Shown here piece by piece: positions 9,386 to 21,173 of a stretch of DNA of 64,000 bases (position 1 is the first letter of the stretch; every line of letters begins with the position of its first letter). The position numbers were made by a program, and so were the translations under genes. The notes under the pieces were generated by a model. That model was not told the DNA's origin. It saw only the letters and a program-made list of their open reading frames with translations, and searched no databases. This DNA comes from Anopheles merus (lineage: Eukaryota; Arthropoda; Insecta; Diptera; Culicidae), in contig NC_054081.1 in NCBI RefSeq assembly GCF_017562075.2, forward strand, positions 5,563,144 to 5,627,143. Reading direction: 5' to 3'.

Positions 9386-11652
9386 ATGGCTGACGCAAAG
9401 CAGGGCGAAGAAAAGCTATCCAAGAAGTAAGTGGGAACGAATCTCTTTCTCTCTGCTTTCTTTTCTTTTTCTTGCCTTCTCGCCGTAGCCGTGGCGCGCG
9501 GCACCCTCTCCCTCCACCGGTCACCGGTCGTGCGGACGTGTACGCCTCGTGTGCGTGTGTGTGTTGCGAAAAGATGCTGCTGGCGACGGTGCGGCAGCTG
9601 GTACGGCGAGCCGGTGTGACGGCGTGGACGGTGCACCAGGGCAGCCGGCTGGCGGCGGCCCCACCACTGCCGGCATTACTGCCGTCCACCGTGCAGACGC
9701 CGCTCGGCACCACCGAGACGGTGCGATGGAAATCGAAGCGACAGAAAATGTACACTTCCCATTCCCGGGGAGGGAAAATCCCTTTCTTTCTGTTTCCTTG
9801 CTGTGTCTCTAGCTTGTAGCGATCCAATTAGATTAGTGGGCCCACCATCCCCCTCCCCTTAAAAGTATGACCCAACCAGGCACCGGTTTCGGACTAATGT
9901 TTGCTCTGTTTTTTTTCATTGCCTCTCAGTGAGCTGAAGCGCCGGCTCAAAGCCGAAGCGAAGGAAAAGGAAAAGCAGGAAAAGAGCGCGGCCGCGGCCG
10001 CCCAGGCCGCCGATGGCGAGCAGGTGGACAAGAAGCAGCCGGCCAAGGAGAACCTGGACAAGATTTCGCCGAACGAGTACTTCAAGCTGCGCAGTGCGGC
10101 CGTCGCCGAGCTGAAGAAGAGCCCGGACACGCACCCGTACCCGCACAAGTTCAACGTGACCGTCTCGCTCGGCGAGTTCATCGAGCGGTACAGCGGGCTG
10201 CAGGACGGCGAGACGCTCGACGATGTGACGGTGAGCGTGGCGGGCCGGGTGCACGCGATCCGCGAGTCCGGCGTCAAGCTGATCTTTTTCGACCTGCGCG
10301 GCGAGGGCCTGAAGCTGCAGGTGATGGCGAACGCGAAGGCGTACGAGAGCGAGCAGCTGTTCTTCGAGGAGACGGCCCGGCTGCGGCGCGGCGACATCAT
10401 CGGCGTGACCGGCGTGCCGGGCAAGACGAAGAAGGGCGAGCTGTCGGCGATGGCGCGCCGCATCAAGCTGCTGTCGCCGTGCCTGCACATGCTGCCCCAC
10501 CTGCACTACGGGCTGAAGGACAAGGAGACGCGGTTCCGGCAGCGCTACCTCGACCTGATACTGAACAACAACGTGCGCAACATCTTCGTGACGCGCGCGC
10601 TCATCATCAGCTACGTGCGCCGGTTCTTCGACAACCTCGGCTTCCTCGAGGTGGAGACGCCGATGATGAACATGATACCGGGCGGCGCGACGGCCAAGCC
10701 GTTCATCACGCACCACAACGACCTGAACATGGATCTGTTTCTGCGCATCGCGCCCGAGCTGTACCTGAAGATGCTGACGGTCGGCGGGCTCGACCGGGTG
10801 TACGAGATCGGGCGCCAGTTCCGCAACGAGGGCATCGACCTGACGCACAATCCCGAGTTTACCACGTGCGAGTTCTACATGGCGTACGCGGACTACAACG
10901 ACATCATCGACATCACGCAGCAGCTGCTCTCGGGCATGGTGCACGCGATCCACGGCTCGTACAAGGTCAAGTACCATCCGGACGGGCCGGAGGGCGAGGA
11001 GTACGAGATCGACTTTACGCCCCCGTTCCGGCGCATCTCGATGATCAGCTCGCTGGAGGAGGCGCTGAAGGTAAAGTTCCCGGCGGCGGACCAGCTGCAC
11101 ACGCCCGAGGCGGTCCAGTTTCTGGACGCGCTGTGCGTGAAGCACGAGGTCGAGTGCAAGCCGCCGCGCACGGCCGCCCGCCTGCTCGACAAGCTGGTGG
11201 GCGAGTTCCTGGAGGAGACGTGCATCAACCCGACGTTCATCTGCGACCATCCGCAGATCATGAGCCCGCTCGCGAAGTACCATCGCAGCGCGACCGGCCT
11301 GACCGAGCGGTTCGAGCTGTTCGTGATGCGCAAGGAGGTGTGCAACGCGTACACCGAGCTGAACGATCCGGCCGTGCAGCGGGAGCGGTTCGAGCAGCAG
11401 GCCGCGGACAAGGCGGCCGGCGACGACGAGGCCCAGCTGGTGGACGAAAACTTCTGCACCGCGCTCGAGTACGGCCTGCCGCCGACCGGCGGCTGGGGCA
11501 TGGGCATCGATCGGCTCACCATGTTCCTGACCGACTCGAACAACATCAAGGAGGTGCTGCTCTTCCCGGCCATGAAACCGGACGACCCGAACCGCAAGCA
11601 TCCGGCGGCGGTTGGGGCCGGCGGCACCGAGCCGGCCAGCAGTGAGGCTTAG
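9386..11652 (+). CDS. LysRS: Lysyl-tRNA synthetase, cytosolic form
   Basis: Exons 9386-9426 and 9930-11652 join in phase (AA|T) to give 587 residues starting MADAKQGEEKLSKNELKRRL. It charges tRNA-Lys with lysine using ATP. Residues about 14-75 are the eukaryotic Lys/Glu/Ala-rich tRNA-binding extension. The OB-fold anticodon-binding domain follows (about 115-215; SVAGRVHAIRESG, LIFFDLRG). The class II catalytic core shows motif 1 (FLEVETPMMNMIPGGATAKP), motif 2 (YEIGRQFRNEGIDLTHNPEF, then TTCEFYMAY) and motif 3 (GWGMGIDRLTMFLTD). The donor AA|GTAAGT and acceptor CTCTCAG|T are clean. The ATG at 9386 gives a typical family start (human about 597 residues). The ELKRRLKAE start of exon 2 is where human cytosolic and mitochondrial isoforms diverge. 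A (GA)n run follows the stop at 11661-11692. Confidence 0.97.
9574..9749 (+). CDS. LysRS: Alternative LysRS exon encoding a mitochondrial presequence
   Basis: Within the LysRS intron an ATG at 9574 opens MLLATVRQLVRRAGVTAW..., rich in Arg, Leu, Ala and Ser with no acidic residue in its first 30 or so: a mitochondrial targeting profile. The frame reaches AAAAT|GTACAC at 9749/9750, which ends in the same phase as exon 1. Joined to 9930 it gives ...KI-ELKRRLKAE, a 632-residue protein. A long pyrimidine tract and GCCGTAG|C at 9488/9489 form a possible acceptor, making a 261-nt cassette that keeps frame with exon 1. Known precedent: human KARS1 makes its mitochondrial form this way. Whether the start is used after cassette inclusion or from an internal promoter is not visible. 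Confidence 0.75.
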
Positions 11653-11660
11653 AGAAAGCG

Positions 11661-11692
11661 AGAGAGAGAGAGAGAGAGAGAGACAGAGACGG
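11661..11692 (+). repeat. (GA)n microsatellite in LysRS 3' UTR
   Basis: Perfect AG/GA dinucleotide run starting 8 bases after the stop codon. Confidence 0.9.
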
Positions 11693-11699
11693 GCATTTC

Positions 11700-12689
11700 A
11701 TCGTGACGGAGCGGCGACTGGCCGCTTCCATTGATTGTGTGTATAGCGTTTGCTAATCTTGCAGAAGTAAAACTGTCTATCTATTAACTTACTAGTTCTG
11801 CGTTTTGTTTGCCTATTTTTGGGAGCGGTTTTTGAGAAACGATAAGACCCGTTGCATTGATAAGACGGTTGCAGTGGCGGGATTTGTGGATGTAGCGATA
11901 CACATACGGTTGGATACACATTTCTACGAAAAATGGGTTTATCTTTCTGTCGAAAAGTGTAGTTAAGTCACCTATCGCAATTCTGGTGAAGGGGTTGTAC
12001 TTGGCAGAGAAATCAAGTCCATTTTGTCTCGAATTTATTCCCTTGCTTCTACGAGCGTGTTAGTTCTGTTTGCAGCTTATTTTCAAACTATGGTACAACG
12101 ATAATTACATTAATACGATGATACCTCGCTAAGATGTAGTCACTTGAAAAGAAATTGTTCCCATATGATGGACATTTCCAACAGTGTCCCTTCTTATTCC
12201 ATAAAGTGTTTTCAGTTTCTTCAAGATGAATGTGTCTCCCAAGGCGCATATTCAATCAATATTCAAAAATCAACATCTCTCTAAGTGGGCGGACTTTTGA
12301 ACATTGGATAGACTTCACTGTACGTATAATTGTGGAACGAAAGTAGCAATGTTTCGTTTGCGAATTTTTGGTATACAGAGTAGGAATTATAGAAGATTGA
12401 TTAAAGAACGGAAATTGAAGCAGTCAAGATATTAAAGTTACCTATTTATGGTTATCTATGAGGCTTTCGAAAAGAGATTTTGGGAATGGCATATTCTTGA
12501 TAGGATTTTTGCGGCTGTCTTGACGATTTCGTTTTGGCTCCATCTAGTTACTTTGGCTAAGTGACAGGACTACGCAACTAAATTTCAAAGATCCCCTGTA
12601 ATGTAAGGATTACGCTGAAAACAATGGTCTCGAAACCCAATTAAAATGAGGTACTTACGGCAACCCCTTAAGAGACCTAAAACCAAAAT
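11700..12689. other. Non-coding spacer downstream of LysRS
   Basis: AT-rich, stop-dense on both strands and without recognisable coding or RNA motifs. The first few hundred bases probably include the LysRS 3' UTR. Confidence 0.5.
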
Positions 12690-13390
12690 CAAACTCATAC
12701 TAGTCCTGACGGCAACACATTACCAATACATGGTTCAAGAACTGCTCATGACCTAATGCCGGTCCTGAGCCTGGTTACTGAACCTATGCCGATTCAGGAA
12801 CGGACACTGAACCCAAACTGGTTCAGGAAACAATACTGGTCATACAGGCCCAAGAACTGATCATGTCGGCACTGGAACCTATCATTAACTCATACCGGTA
12901 CTGGAAATGATACCAAATCTATGCCGACCTTAGAGCCTAACATGAACCCGTACTGGTGCTAGAACCTATCATAAACCGACACTGGAACAGATCGTGAAGC
13001 CATATCGGTCCTGGAACCTATCATGAACCCATACCGGTGCCGGAGCTGATATTGAATCCATACCGGTTCTGGAACCTACAATGAACACACACGGGTCCTG
13101 GAACCTATCATGAACCCATACTTGTCTTGGAACCGATCATGATTTCATACTGTTGCTGGAACCTGTCAGAAACTCATACTTGTCCTGGAACCTATCATGA
13201 ACTCATTTCGGTCCGGGAACCTGCCATAAACCCATGTCTGCTCATGGAACCTATTATGAACGTATGCTGGTTCTGGAACTGATCATGAAGTCATACCGGT
13301 CCAGGAACAGATCATGAAGCCATACCGGTACAGGAGCTGATACTGGTCTTGGAACCGACCATGAACCCATACTGATCCAGAAATAGCTTC
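12690..13390 (+). repeat. 29-bp degenerate minisatellite
   Basis: A tandem array of about 20 units with consensus near GAACCTATCATGAACCCATACCGGTNCTG. The units from about 13010 to 13385 hold a 29-base period well (GAACC/GAGCT starts), while the left part (12690-13000) is more degraded. No spacers, no associated genes and poor unit identity: an ordinary minisatellite. Confidence 0.85.
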
Positions 13391-14425
13391 CAATTTCATT
13401 TATTTTCAGGAGCAGTACCAGGAGTTCTGGATTTGGATTCGGAACGATATATGGACCTGATCTAGGTCTGGAACAGATACAATTCCAGTTCCAGTCGACA
13501 AACCATTGTCGGTAGTAAGTGTGCAACGTAGGAATTAAGTGTAGGAAATAGTGTAAGAAATTTAGTAGAATTTGTAAAGTGATGACCCTCACGCTCAGAA
13601 AGTTAAGAGGTTTTTGAAGAACTGATGATACATATCTAATTCTACAGAAGCACGATTTACTGCTTTAAACATGGATTTTAAACCACATTTACTTTGAGGT
13701 CGATTTTGTTGCATTTCTGCATCGTAATCAGAGCCCTTTATTCTACTCATTAGATATAACTTGAACGGATTTGCATTCGTACAAGGATAAGGAACTGGGA
13801 TATGATGCATTCTAAGAATCAGATGCATCGATAAACGGAAAGACGACAACCCAAGATAAAAAAAAGTAATGTATTTATCAATTCGGCTAGGATTAGCGAT
13901 ATGCAAAGGCTGCACGGTGCAGCAGGGGGCTGTATGATGAAATTCTTCGTCATTTTGCGGTGTCGCCAGCGATTCTGGGGAATTTGGAATTTAATTATAA
14001 AAAAAATGAACGAATGAAAGAATGAGCAACCAAAGACACTGGAAAGAGCGCATCGGATAAGCGTGGTTGCATTTTGTCTTGGATGATGAAATCCTGGCGA
14101 ACGATTTCGGAATTCTCACATGTGGCCGTTGCTGTAGCGCGCAGCGTAGGGCATCTGTCAAAATCTGGTTTTGTTATTGTTATTGTCACTTCCTTCCCTT
14201 CCCGGCCGTTCCCGCACTTTCTGCTCCACACAATAACAACACCCCGTATGCGGGCGCATGTTTTGACAGGTTCGCGGGGTGCTCGGCGGTGCAGAAAAAA
14301 AAACAGTGAAAAATACCGGCAAACGGTACAACACGGCAGCAGCATGAGCCACTGAAAAAGAAGCAGCATCCGCGTGTTAGCTTTGCATAGTTTTGCCTTT
14401 GAATTGCTCAATCGAAACCACCGCC
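13391..14425. other. Spacer and upstream region of NDUFAF6
   Basis: No gene is supported. The region is AT-rich up to about 14050, then GC-richer toward the NDUFAF6 start, as expected for promoter and 5' UTR. Confidence 0.45.
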
Positions 14426-15415
14426 ATGTGGTGCTGCCGGGCGGTTCGATACGCCTCGAGCGGAACGGTCCGCCGTGCGGCGTCGAGCGATGCCAGCGCA
14501 CAGAACGTCTGCCTCAGTCTCGTTAGGTAAGCAGTCAATCATCGCCGTGCGTTTAGCGCTCTCTGTGTAACGTTTGCCTGTTTCGCGGTGGCCAGGAACC
14601 ACGACAAGGAGAACTTTCTCTGCACGCTGCTGCTGAAGAATCCGGAGCGGCGCAGCGCGCTGGCCGTGCGCGCCTTCAACGTGGAGGTGGCGAAGGTGAG
14701 CGAGAAGGTGTCGGCCGGCAATGTGGGCGTGATGCCGCTCAAGTTCTGGGAAGACACCGTCACCAGGCTGTACCGGGCGCCGGACGGGGACGCCCGCACC
14801 GTGCCGGACCATCCCGTCATCCGCGAGCTGCACCGGGCGGTCCGCGAGCACAAGCTGTCCAAGCGCTACCTGCAGCGGCTGGTGACCGCGCGGGCCAACT
14901 CGAACCTGCACTTCGTCACGGTGAAGCAGCTGGAGGACTACGCGGAGCAGGCGGTGGCGAGCGTGCTCTACCTGCTGCTCGAGGTGCACGGCACGCGCAA
15001 CGTGCACTGCGACCATGCCGCGTCCCATCTCGGCAAGGCGCAGGGCATCGTGAACCTGCTCCGCTCGCTGCCGTACCAGACGCGCCGCAGCGCGGTGCCG
15101 ATCCCGCAGGAGCTGCTGATGGCGCACGGCGTCAACCAGGAGCGGATGGTGCGCAACCGGCCGGACGACAAGGGCGTGGAGGAGGTGACGTTTGCGCTGG
15201 CCAGCGTCGCCTTCCGCCATCTCGAGACGGCCAAGGGGCTGATCCGGACGGTGCCGCGCCCGGTTCGGCCCATCTTTCTCCCCTGCGTCAGCATCGAGCG
15301 GTACCTGCACCGGTTGCGGCTCGCCCGCTTTCACCTGACGGACGCGAGCGTGATGCGCACCGATTCGCTGCTGCCGCTCGTGCTGTACTGGCGCAAGCTG
15401 CGCGGGAACTACTGA
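14426..15415 (+). CDS. NDUFAF6: NADH dehydrogenase complex I assembly factor 6 (NDUFAF6/sicily)
   Basis: Exons 14426-14526 and 14596-15415 join AG|G in phase to encode 306 residues. Residues 1-25 (MWCCRAVRYASSGTVRRAAS) are Arg/Ser/Ala-rich with no acidic residue, a mitochondrial presequence. The rest is a squalene/phytoene-synthase-like fold: CLSLVR-NHDKENFLCTLLL, VRAFNVEVAKVSE, LKFWEDTV, YAEQAVASVLYLLLEVHG, LGKAQGIVNLLRSLPYQTRR and VPIPQELLMAHGV match the NDUFAF6 pattern. The aspartate-rich catalytic boxes of true squalene synthases are absent, as is usual in this family, so the protein is not expected to make squalene. It is needed for early assembly of the complex I ND1 module. The 69-bp intron has GTAAGC and GGCCAG ends. 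AATAAA lies 51 bases after the stop. Human NDUFAF6 is slightly longer (about 333). Confidence 0.93.
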
Positions 15416-15465
15416 GCCGCTCTACTGAGCAGCTCGTAGCATACATTTGTTGGTTAGTTGTGTAG

Positions 15466-15471
15466 AATAAA
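15466..15471 (+). terminator. Polyadenylation signal for NDUFAF6
   Basis: AATAAA, 51 bases after the stop codon and in an AT-rich context. A plausible cleavage signal, not experimentally known. Confidence 0.6.
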
Positions 15472-17531
15472 TTAAGCAAAGGAAGCAATAACAACAAGAA
15501 CAAAAAAGCACACTTGTGACGCGATCCGCTGAAATGAATCACTACAACCCGGACAAACAAACAAACAAATCGATCGGGGCGCTGGGCATTACGTAAATCC
15601 GCGCCGTCACACATACACCGCCGTACAATGTTGCGCCAACCTGGAAAGCCGGTTGGCCGTGATCGAGAACTCGCGCTTGTTGTTGTAGATGTTGTTGTTG
15701 CATCGGTCACTATTTTCAACTCTTCTGGTCAGTCGAACGGTGCACGCCGTGGGATAAAAATACCCATAAAACAACCTTTCACTGCGCAATGGAGTTCAGG
15801 CATATCACCTACTTCAGCGTTCCCTTCTTGGAAAGGCCTGTGCACTCATTGCACATAAAGTTTAATTTTCAGACAACATAAAAAGAGAAGCGAAATTGAA
15901 TATATTTCCCTGATTTGAATTTGCAATCTTTCGAGGATGAACGAGTTACGTCTTTTCCGGGCGCACTTGTGTTTTGGTTTCTTTCGATTTCACTCTCTCT
16001 CTCTCTCCCTTACCCTCCAATAGTTGGTTGACATGCAAAATTGCGCGCAGAAAATAGTTCAAGGACCTTAGAAGCTGGACCAGAGCAGATTTTACTGGAT
16101 GTCCCATGCGCTCATCCGTTGTTTGTTGCAAAGGATTCATCCTGGAATTACGTAACGCGTCTTAAAGAGGAGGGGACATTCTGGACACTTGAAATGTGCT
16201 ACTCTGCATGCGGTAGCGCCATAATAGACCATCCGGGTGTTGATTTTTCTTAATATTTGTCTTGCTATTGTAACATGATTTATTGACTGTGCTCCATATA
16301 TGTTTCAACTGGTCACACATTTTTTTTGCTGCTTCCCAAGATGATTGGATTTGTTAAAATGAGGCTATTAATCAAAGAAAACAATCAAACCATGGGAAAC
16401 ACTGTATCTCTCATAGTTCCTATCGAAGGGAACCTAAATTAAGAGCGTTGAACATTCAATAACACAAACCTACGCAACACAGTGCGGTGGACGATTACTG
16501 GAAACTTTGATATCCTCCTTTCCATCGTCCTGTAACGTAGATAACACATTTATCAGGAAAAAAAGAAATTCCCTTAATAGAAGAACACGCCTGCTCAAGG
16601 ATTTACGCTTGAAGTTATGCACCTTTACTGGAAATCTGATGAGCTGACAAAAGTATGAGAATCTCACTGATCGTCAAATAAGCTAACTCTGCTTACTTCG
16701 AGCCAGCGTGATATGCGTCATGGGCTGCAACAACCTTGCAACCTATTTACCGGAAGCATATGGTAATTCTTTACATAAGAGATCTCCCAACTTCTACTCA
16801 CTGGCTAAGTGTGGCCCTTGCGAGGCCTTATAAAGCTACCTGTGAAGATTTAATTTTACTTTTTTTTTAAATGTATGAGAAAACTGTAATATGAAGAAAC
16901 TCAAATATGAGAAGTGCTGTATTGTGGAGACCCCTGCTCTAGATACTCAAGACCATGGTGTACAGGAATTGCATTCTAAGAATACACTCCTATCATAAGT
17001 TAAAAGTTCGAAGGGTATACCAATCAAATGCAGAATTCTTTAGTTGCTTTGCTGAAGACGCCGTACTAGCCATCCGAACAGGAAATGTATAGGGACATAC
17101 ACTCAGGATAGTATAGTGGGAAGATAATCACTAGCGCATGGTCACAATGCTGGCTTTCGGAAATCTAACAAGTCGAATAATTAGACATTGGAAGAGACAA
17201 GAACCGAGCCAAGACCAAGAACAGAGTGAAATATCAAATTGAGATTCAAATTAAGATCAGTTTATAATACCAGGACAACGTACGAGACTCCTAGGAATCC
17301 TGAGAACTCCTAGAACCTGTGAAGAATTCATGTAAATGCCTGAAAGACGTTGGAAATTCGAAGGACCACGTCCTGGAGTTGTTCAGCCATGATCAAGGTC
17401 AAGATATTACTGTTGGAGTACAAAGAGCCTGCAGACGTCCATTCCTGGAGGCGGGGTTTTCGTATGGCGCAGAAAAACAAAAACAAACAACTAAGATGGT
17501 GTACAAAAACAAAAGAGACAAAATATCCACC
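15472..17531. other. Non-coding spacer between NDUFAF6 and TAT
   Basis: Converging genes flank this stretch. It is AT-rich with scattered stops, a short (CT)n at 15990-16006 and no recognisable coding, RNA or transposon ends. Confidence 0.5.
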
Positions 17532-17537
17532 TTTATT
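17532..17537 (-). terminator. Polyadenylation signal for TAT
   Basis: TTTATT on the plus strand reads AATAAA on the minus strand, about 130 bases past the TAT stop codon. Confidence 0.55.
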
Positions 17538-17663
17538 TCCCAAGATAGAAAAAAGATATATACCTTACAGTTAGATCGCATTACACCGAGCGGGCCCGGT
17601 ATCAAACTGCCGCCCCTCACTCACCCAACCCCTCCCCATTTCCGTTCCCGCTCGATTTCCCGC

Positions 17664-20459
17664 TCACAGCTGCGTCATCTGGTTGAGCAGGCCGTTCTGC
17701 TGCTGCAGCAGCAGATCGTTGTCCAGCTTGTAGTGCTGCTCGCAGAACTCCTCCAGCCGCTTCACAGCCTCGACGATCATCTCCTCCGGCACGGTCAGCA
17801 CCAGGCGGAAGTAGTTCGGGTACTCGAAGCACTGGCCGGGCAGACAGAAGACGCTCTGCTCGGCGACCAGCGCCTCGACAAAGCGTAGATCCGTCTCGAA
17901 CTCGGGAAAGTGCTCCACGTCGATGCCGACCATCATGTACATCGCGCCGCCGGGCATGATCGGGTTGAGGCCCCGGATCTGCTTGATGCCCTTGTACGCC
18001 AGCTCGGCGTGGCGCTGTGGAGAAAAGCGGAAGAAAAAAGAAGGAACCATTGTTTTGGGGATGCCACCTACTAGCGCTCCTCCGTACTCCGACCACTTAC
18101 ATGCAGCGTCGCGACCAGATCGTCGAAGAAGTCGTTCGGCGTGTTGTCCAGGATGGCGGGCAGGGCGCGCTGCACCAGCGTGTTGCTGCCGAGGATGCGC
18201 ACGGACAGGTTGGCCAGCCCGCGCCGCACCTCCCCGAACACCCCGTCCCGGTCGTGCACGATGATCCAGCCCATGCGCCAGCCCGGCACCAGGAAGCGCT
18301 TGGTCAGCCCGCCGCACGACAGCACCGGGACGCGCTGCGACAGCGTGCTGACCGCGTGGAACTCCTGCCCGGGGAACACGAAATGCTCGTAGATCTCGTC
18401 CGCAATGATCGGCACAAAGTGCCGCTCGGCAATGTCCACGATCGCCTCCAGGTGGGCCCGCGGAAACACGCTGCCGCACGGGTTGCCCGGATTCGTCACG
18501 ACCAGCGCGCACGTCTGCTCATCGATCAGCTGCTCGAGCTGGACCAGGTCGGCCTCCCAGTTGCGCTCCGGCAGCAGATCGTACGTCCGGCACTCGATGC
18601 CGAACCCCTCCGCCAGCGTCCGGTAGATCGAGAAGCCCGGCTTCGGCACGAGAATGTTCCGGCCCGGCCCGCCCAGCACCGAGATGCAGAGGTCGAGCGC
18701 GCTGCTGCACCCGCTGCACAGGATCACGTCCGCCGCCGTCACTGGCCCCTGGTGCTGCACGTACCGGGCGACCGCTTCCCGCGCCTCCAGGTGGCCGTTC
18801 GCCGGCGCGTACCCATTGCCGCTGCCGTCCTCGAGCGCTTGCCGGACCGCGTCGACCGTTTCCTGCGACGGTTTGAGGTTGCCGAACGTGGTCGGATCAC
18901 CTGCGGATTTGGCGAAAGGGAGTTGCAGTTGTCCGGGGAAAGAAAAAAGGAAAGAAAACAACAACGAAACGAAAGTCAATGCAAATGGTCCGGGAATGGG
19001 TGGAGCGATGGCAAAGCAAGCCTCCAAAATTGAAGTTGCGACGCAACAAACTCACTGCCCCAAGACAAGGGACATCTCGAAAAGAAGAGGACGGCAAACT
19101 GGATTTGACTAAAAACCACCCCTTCCCCTCCCAGACCAACCAAACCACCCACCAAACAAAAAAAAAGAGGAACGAAATCCCAAACTGGATTGTGTGAGAT
19201 ACGGTTTGGTCGTTGGATGATGTCGCCGTCGTCTTCGCTGCTACAGAGAGAGAGGGGATGTCAGAATTTCAGGCTGCGGCTGCGAAGTGAAAGCCACCAA
19301 AGCTGCCGAATAAAGCTGAAAAGGCCCCAAGGCTCGTCGACTCCCCCAATCGTCAGTGAGAGAGAAGAATCAACCAAAACCTGTTGGAGATGCAGTTCGT
19401 CGCGAGATGGTCGTTTAGAAGAAGGTGTGATTCTTCGGATTCCTGCTAGCTAGGATAGAACTGCTGTTGAAGGTGGAATGAATAGACGGGGGGGACATTT
19501 AGACAAGGCACACCAGGCGCCAGGTCCAGCAGACCAAACCAAAAACCATATCAAATCTCGATCGAGACCCCTCCAGACGTTTGATGTTTGGAAGGAATTC
19601 AGGATTTTACTTTTTCGAACATACATTCTTGTTTTGTAGGTGTGTGTATGTGCGTGTGTGTTTCCGGGCCGGGTCCTGCCATTTCGGGTCCAGCGGCACC
19701 CGGAGGGAAAACCTGTTTGGCTGCGCGCACGGGCGCAACGATTGGTTCGCGCGCGCGCCTCCGGTCACGCAATGTGGCGTGATTGGCGCAGTAGACGTGA
19801 TTGGCGCAGTGGGCCGTCTCCATGGTTGGGGGTGGTGAGGGTGACGGTGGCGGAGAGGTAAAAAGAAATGACACCGCGGCACAGTGACAAAGCAGTTTGG
19901 GCACTATGCAAATACCGCACTCGGCTAGAAAACTCGAACCAAGCTCGAACGGAGCGTTGCTGGGGGAGATGGGGTGGTGAGAAGGAACTTCACTATCCGG
20001 CAACGCACATAGAGATACGTCGAAGGGGAGAATCCAATTCCAAAGCCAATTCCAAACCTGAACAGCGGGCTTTTGAGGGCTTTTTTTTTGTGTCTTTAGT
20101 CGAAAAGCAAGCGACGAACCTCGGGCCCGCGCCGAACAAAACGCGTGCGCCCCGTGCCGTGGAGACAGCGGGGCGGAGCGATTGCGCAAGATGCGTTCTG
20201 GCCTATATACTGTTTTTGTATTGAAGTTTGTGCGAAGAAGTTTGCGCCAGGATCTGCCTCACTTACCTATCGAGAGCGCTATCAGCGGCTTGCTCGGATT
20301 CGGCTGGATGTTCAGCCCCTCGACGATGGCACGGATCGGGTTATGCGTCAGCCGGGCGAACTCCGATATTGCCACGTTCCATCGGTTGCGCTTGCTCTTG
20401 ATCGGGCGCTGGTTGTTGAGTTGGTGAAGCGTCGCTGGCAGATCGACCAGATCTTTCAT
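17664..20459 (-). CDS. Tat: Tyrosine aminotransferase
   Basis: Three exons, 20459-20267, 18900-18101 and 18014-17664, encode 447 residues. The enzyme transfers the amino group of tyrosine to 2-oxoglutarate, the first step of tyrosine catabolism. It is a fold-type I, PLP-dependent protein. Visible signatures are NPIRAIVEGL and KPLIALSIGDPTTFG (substrate arm), GNGYAPANGHLEAREAVARY, VILCSGCSSALDLCI (PLP phosphate loop), VVTNPGNPCGSVFP (Asn), IADEIYEHFVF (Asp/Tyr) and CGGLTKRFLVPGWRMGW, which holds the Schiff-base Lys. LRFVEALVAEQSVFCLPGQCFEYPNYFRLVLTVPEE closes the C-terminal domain. All splice junctions are GT-AG and in phase (G|GT, CAT|CGC region). The first intron (1,366 bp) is rich in purines. 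The start MKDLVDLPATLHQL is the first ATG after upstream stops. In mosquitoes tyrosine breakdown after a blood meal is essential (known biology). Confidence 0.95.
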
Positions 20460-21122
20460 AGTCACCAAATGTCGGGTGTGGGTACTGCGCTGCCGACAGC
20501 TTCTCTGATATGGGCGAAATTTTACTACCTCCCCTTTGTACCACTTGCCTCCTGCTGCCGGGAAAGAGCCCCCGCACAAGCCCCGTGAGCCACTCGCTCG
20601 CACTGGTTACCCTGGTTGAATGATGCCTCAAGCGCGAGTTCGCCGATGCATGAGCTTTCGCTTGGCGATGGAGTCCTGAGGTGCTCCAGGAAGTTTGCTT
20701 GTAATTACTGCTCTCACGCAGATCCTGAACACCGTACCAGCACACTACCCCAGCCTATTGATGCTCACATTTAAGGGTTCGTCGTCTATTTTACTTTTGA
20801 TTTTTGTTACTTTTTTTTTGTTTTGCACAATTTCAACTTTGACTACCACTACTCAACCACTCCAATGTCTTTCGTCAGCTTTTGCATACCGTGCACAACA
20901 ACAAAACAGCAACCAACACTGAGGACTCTTTGTTTTTCGGTAGTTTCGGCTTATATCTTATATGTATATCTTGCCCGGTCGTAATTCCGTTTTTGTTTTT
21001 TTTTTTTCGGGGGATGCTCTCGATCGCGTCGCGTTTGGATACCAGTTCACTACTAGCCGCTCTTCCACGGTGGTGCGGGCGTTTATAAACCTTCGCAGCA
21101 TCCCAATAACCAGTTGGATTCC

Positions 21123-21173
21123 GATGATGATGACGACGACGACGACGACGACGACCACGACGACGACGACGAC
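21123..21173. repeat. (GAC)n trinucleotide repeat
   Basis: About 17 GAC units interrupted once (GACCACGAC). It can be read as poly-Thr/Asp or poly-Val in different frames; no gene context supports translation. Confidence 0.85.

Noticed and set aside
9916..11601. 561-codon minus-strand open frame opposite LysRS
   Set aside because: Mirror of the strongly GC3-biased LysRS exon; no domain, and LysRS motifs are unambiguous on the plus strand.
12690..13390. CRISPR-like array
   Set aside because: Units directly abut without unique spacers, are poorly conserved, and the context is eukaryotic.
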